64,000 nt of DNA. It comes from Amblyornis subalaris. Its lineage: Eukaryota > Chordata > Aves > Passeriformes > Ptilonorhynchidae. The stretch spans positions 5,699,459 to 5,763,458 of the forward strand of contig JACAXG010000026.1 in the NCBI GenBank assembly GCA_018881555.1, given 5' to 3'. The position numbers and the translations under genes are program-made. Positions 62,691 through 64,000 of the stretch are shown in pieces. How positions within the stretch are numbered: position 1 is the stretch's first letter; each line of letters begins with the position of its first letter. The notes beneath the pieces are model-generated. The model was not told where the DNA came from. It searched no databases and saw only the letters and a program-made list of their open reading frames with translations.

Positions 62691-64000
62691 CTTCCCTATT
62701 ATTGTTATTTAAATAATATTTTTAAAGAGCATTTTAATTCTCAGCCAAACAAGGTTCATCGATGGAAATTAATCACTACTGCCTTTTATGATGTTATTTA
62801 TTACATAGACATGGTTTTCTAAAATGCTGGAGCTTGTGTAAGATAATTTTCCTTCTCCAAATGTCATTCAGGGTAAGGGGAAACACCAACTCCTTTTCAT
62901 TAGTATGCTTTTGTTTTACAAGCTGACTGAGTGCCAGATGATGATCAGCAGCAATCACCCGTTTATTTATTAGAGGAAAATAGAAACATTTCACATTTGA
63001 GGATCAGTTGTGTTTTATGGACTATCTTAGAAAGGTACTACTTCTATATATTCTCCTGGGCATTTTTCGAGAAATGGGAAAAGTAGCAACAGGAAATCTT
63101 AATGTTTCAGGTCACTGTGGGCTGAAGTCCATTCAACAACAACTTTTAGATGGAATTTGCAGCTGAATTTAAAAAGNTGCTAGCAATTAGGATGTACTCT
63201 GTACTTTGAAATGGTATGGTGGATAACAGATGGATTTAGCCACAGTGGCCATTCTCTAATATCTGTCATGCATACAAGGTCAGTGCTCAGGACACAAGTC
63301 TTTTCCCCTCTTCAGGGCTTTTAGAGTTTGAGGGACTTCCTTAGAGCATCTTCCATTCTTACACCTGGCAAAGCAGAACATAAAGGCCACTGTGGCATAT
63401 GAAAATCTTTCTGTTGCTCCTTTTTGGGTATTTCTGAACACCCTTTTTAGTGGGGAGACCCTGGGGATTCTCTGAAGGAAAAGATTCTCAGTCAATTACT
63501 GCTTCCAAGCAAGGAGTTCTTTTCCCTTTCAGGGCTCTCCCATTTCATGTCCGCTCAGTAACCAGGGGCCAGACCAGTAGTGTGCTTTTCCTTTTAGCAG
63601 CATGTTGTGATGTTAGAACTTCCTGCAAAATCATGTGTTTCATATGTTTTTTATACTTTAATCACGTTTTTTAAAGTGCTTCCAGATGTAAGCACATATT
63701 TGGTTACAGCTTACTGCACGTGCTTACGCACTGATAAACTGAAAAGGCCTGCATCNAACATCCCTGAAATCCATGTGTGACTTTGTGTCTGACTTCCAAA
63801 AGCTCTGGTTTGGGATGTTGGAAGTCAGGGGCTGCAGGTTTTCTCAGAGGTGTTCAGCAACAGTTAGTGCAATACTTACAGTAGCTTTGTAATGTGAAAA
63901 GTCCTATTGCAAGAGAAAATNATTTTCTTTCTCTTCCTCCTCTATGCATCAGACATCTACTCATGCTTCAGCTGGCTCTTGCCAAAGATAGATGAAGCAC

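Larger units (their letters stand above)
60028..64000. other. AT-rich unique sequence with weak old SINE relics
   Basis: No gene is recognised. It holds a 24-T run at 60169 and three MIR-like core matches on the plus strand (about 60690, 61225 and 62600). The last 1.3 kb shows nothing I can identify. Confidence 0.5.

Noticed and set aside
1..64000. CRISPR arrays, operons, rRNA, phage or plasmid functions
   Set aside because: No regularly spaced repeats, dense coding or ribosomal sequence was seen; the repeats present are avian retroelements.

Overview
The window reads as anonymous, AT-rich vertebrate nuclear DNA, almost certainly from a bird. The evidence is several copies of the chicken-repeat-1 (CR1) LINE with typical avian 3' ends, and one long terminal repeat (LTR) of a family common in bird genomes. 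No bacterial-style gene organisation, operon, CRISPR array, rRNA or recognisable tRNA is visible. Dozens of isolated single N bases suggest a draft assembly with masked uncertain positions.

I found no protein-coding gene I could name. Open frames are short, both strands are equally open, and the longest two (about 180 codons, both minus strand, near 35.5-36.0 kb and 42.6-43.1 kb) match nothing I recognise. The window is best read as a gene desert or the inside of a very large intron. A few short stretches bounded by good splice-site consensus (33859-33900 plus, 30375-30430 minus, 47113-47168 plus, 54037-54138 plus, 46349-46391 minus) are flagged as possible microexons, but chance matches are expected over 64 kb.

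Layout: 0-9 kb is unique sequence with a solo ERV-type LTR at 2.9-3.5 kb. CR1 3' ends lie at 9.1-9.4 kb (minus) and 11.1-11.3 kb (minus). At 17.8-18.0 kb there is an internal piece of the CR1 ORF2 reading frame with two stops. CR1 tails follow at 24.2 kb (minus) and 24.75-24.94 kb (plus), and a well preserved one at 59.8-60.0 kb (plus). A much older L3-like CR1 relic is at 39.4-39.6 kb (minus). Old MIR-like SINE relics are at 46.0 kb and 51.75-51.88 kb (minus), with weaker ones near 3.9, 60.7, 61.25 and 62.6 kb (plus). Simple repeats are scattered: a CA/TA microsatellite at 21.9 kb, T/G-rich tracts at 20.8 and 35.2-35.6 kb, and a 24-T run at 60.17 kb. A small CpG-rich block sits at 35.86-36.09 kb.

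No genes act together here that I can show. If the region has a function it is probably regulatory: some AT-rich stretches carry dense homeodomain-type TAATTA cores (15.0 kb, 49.7 kb), and one site pairs a MEF2 box with an E-box (20.46 kb). I did not find a convincing new biological system. The best leads are the preserved ancient repeats, the CpG-rich block and the microexon candidates.
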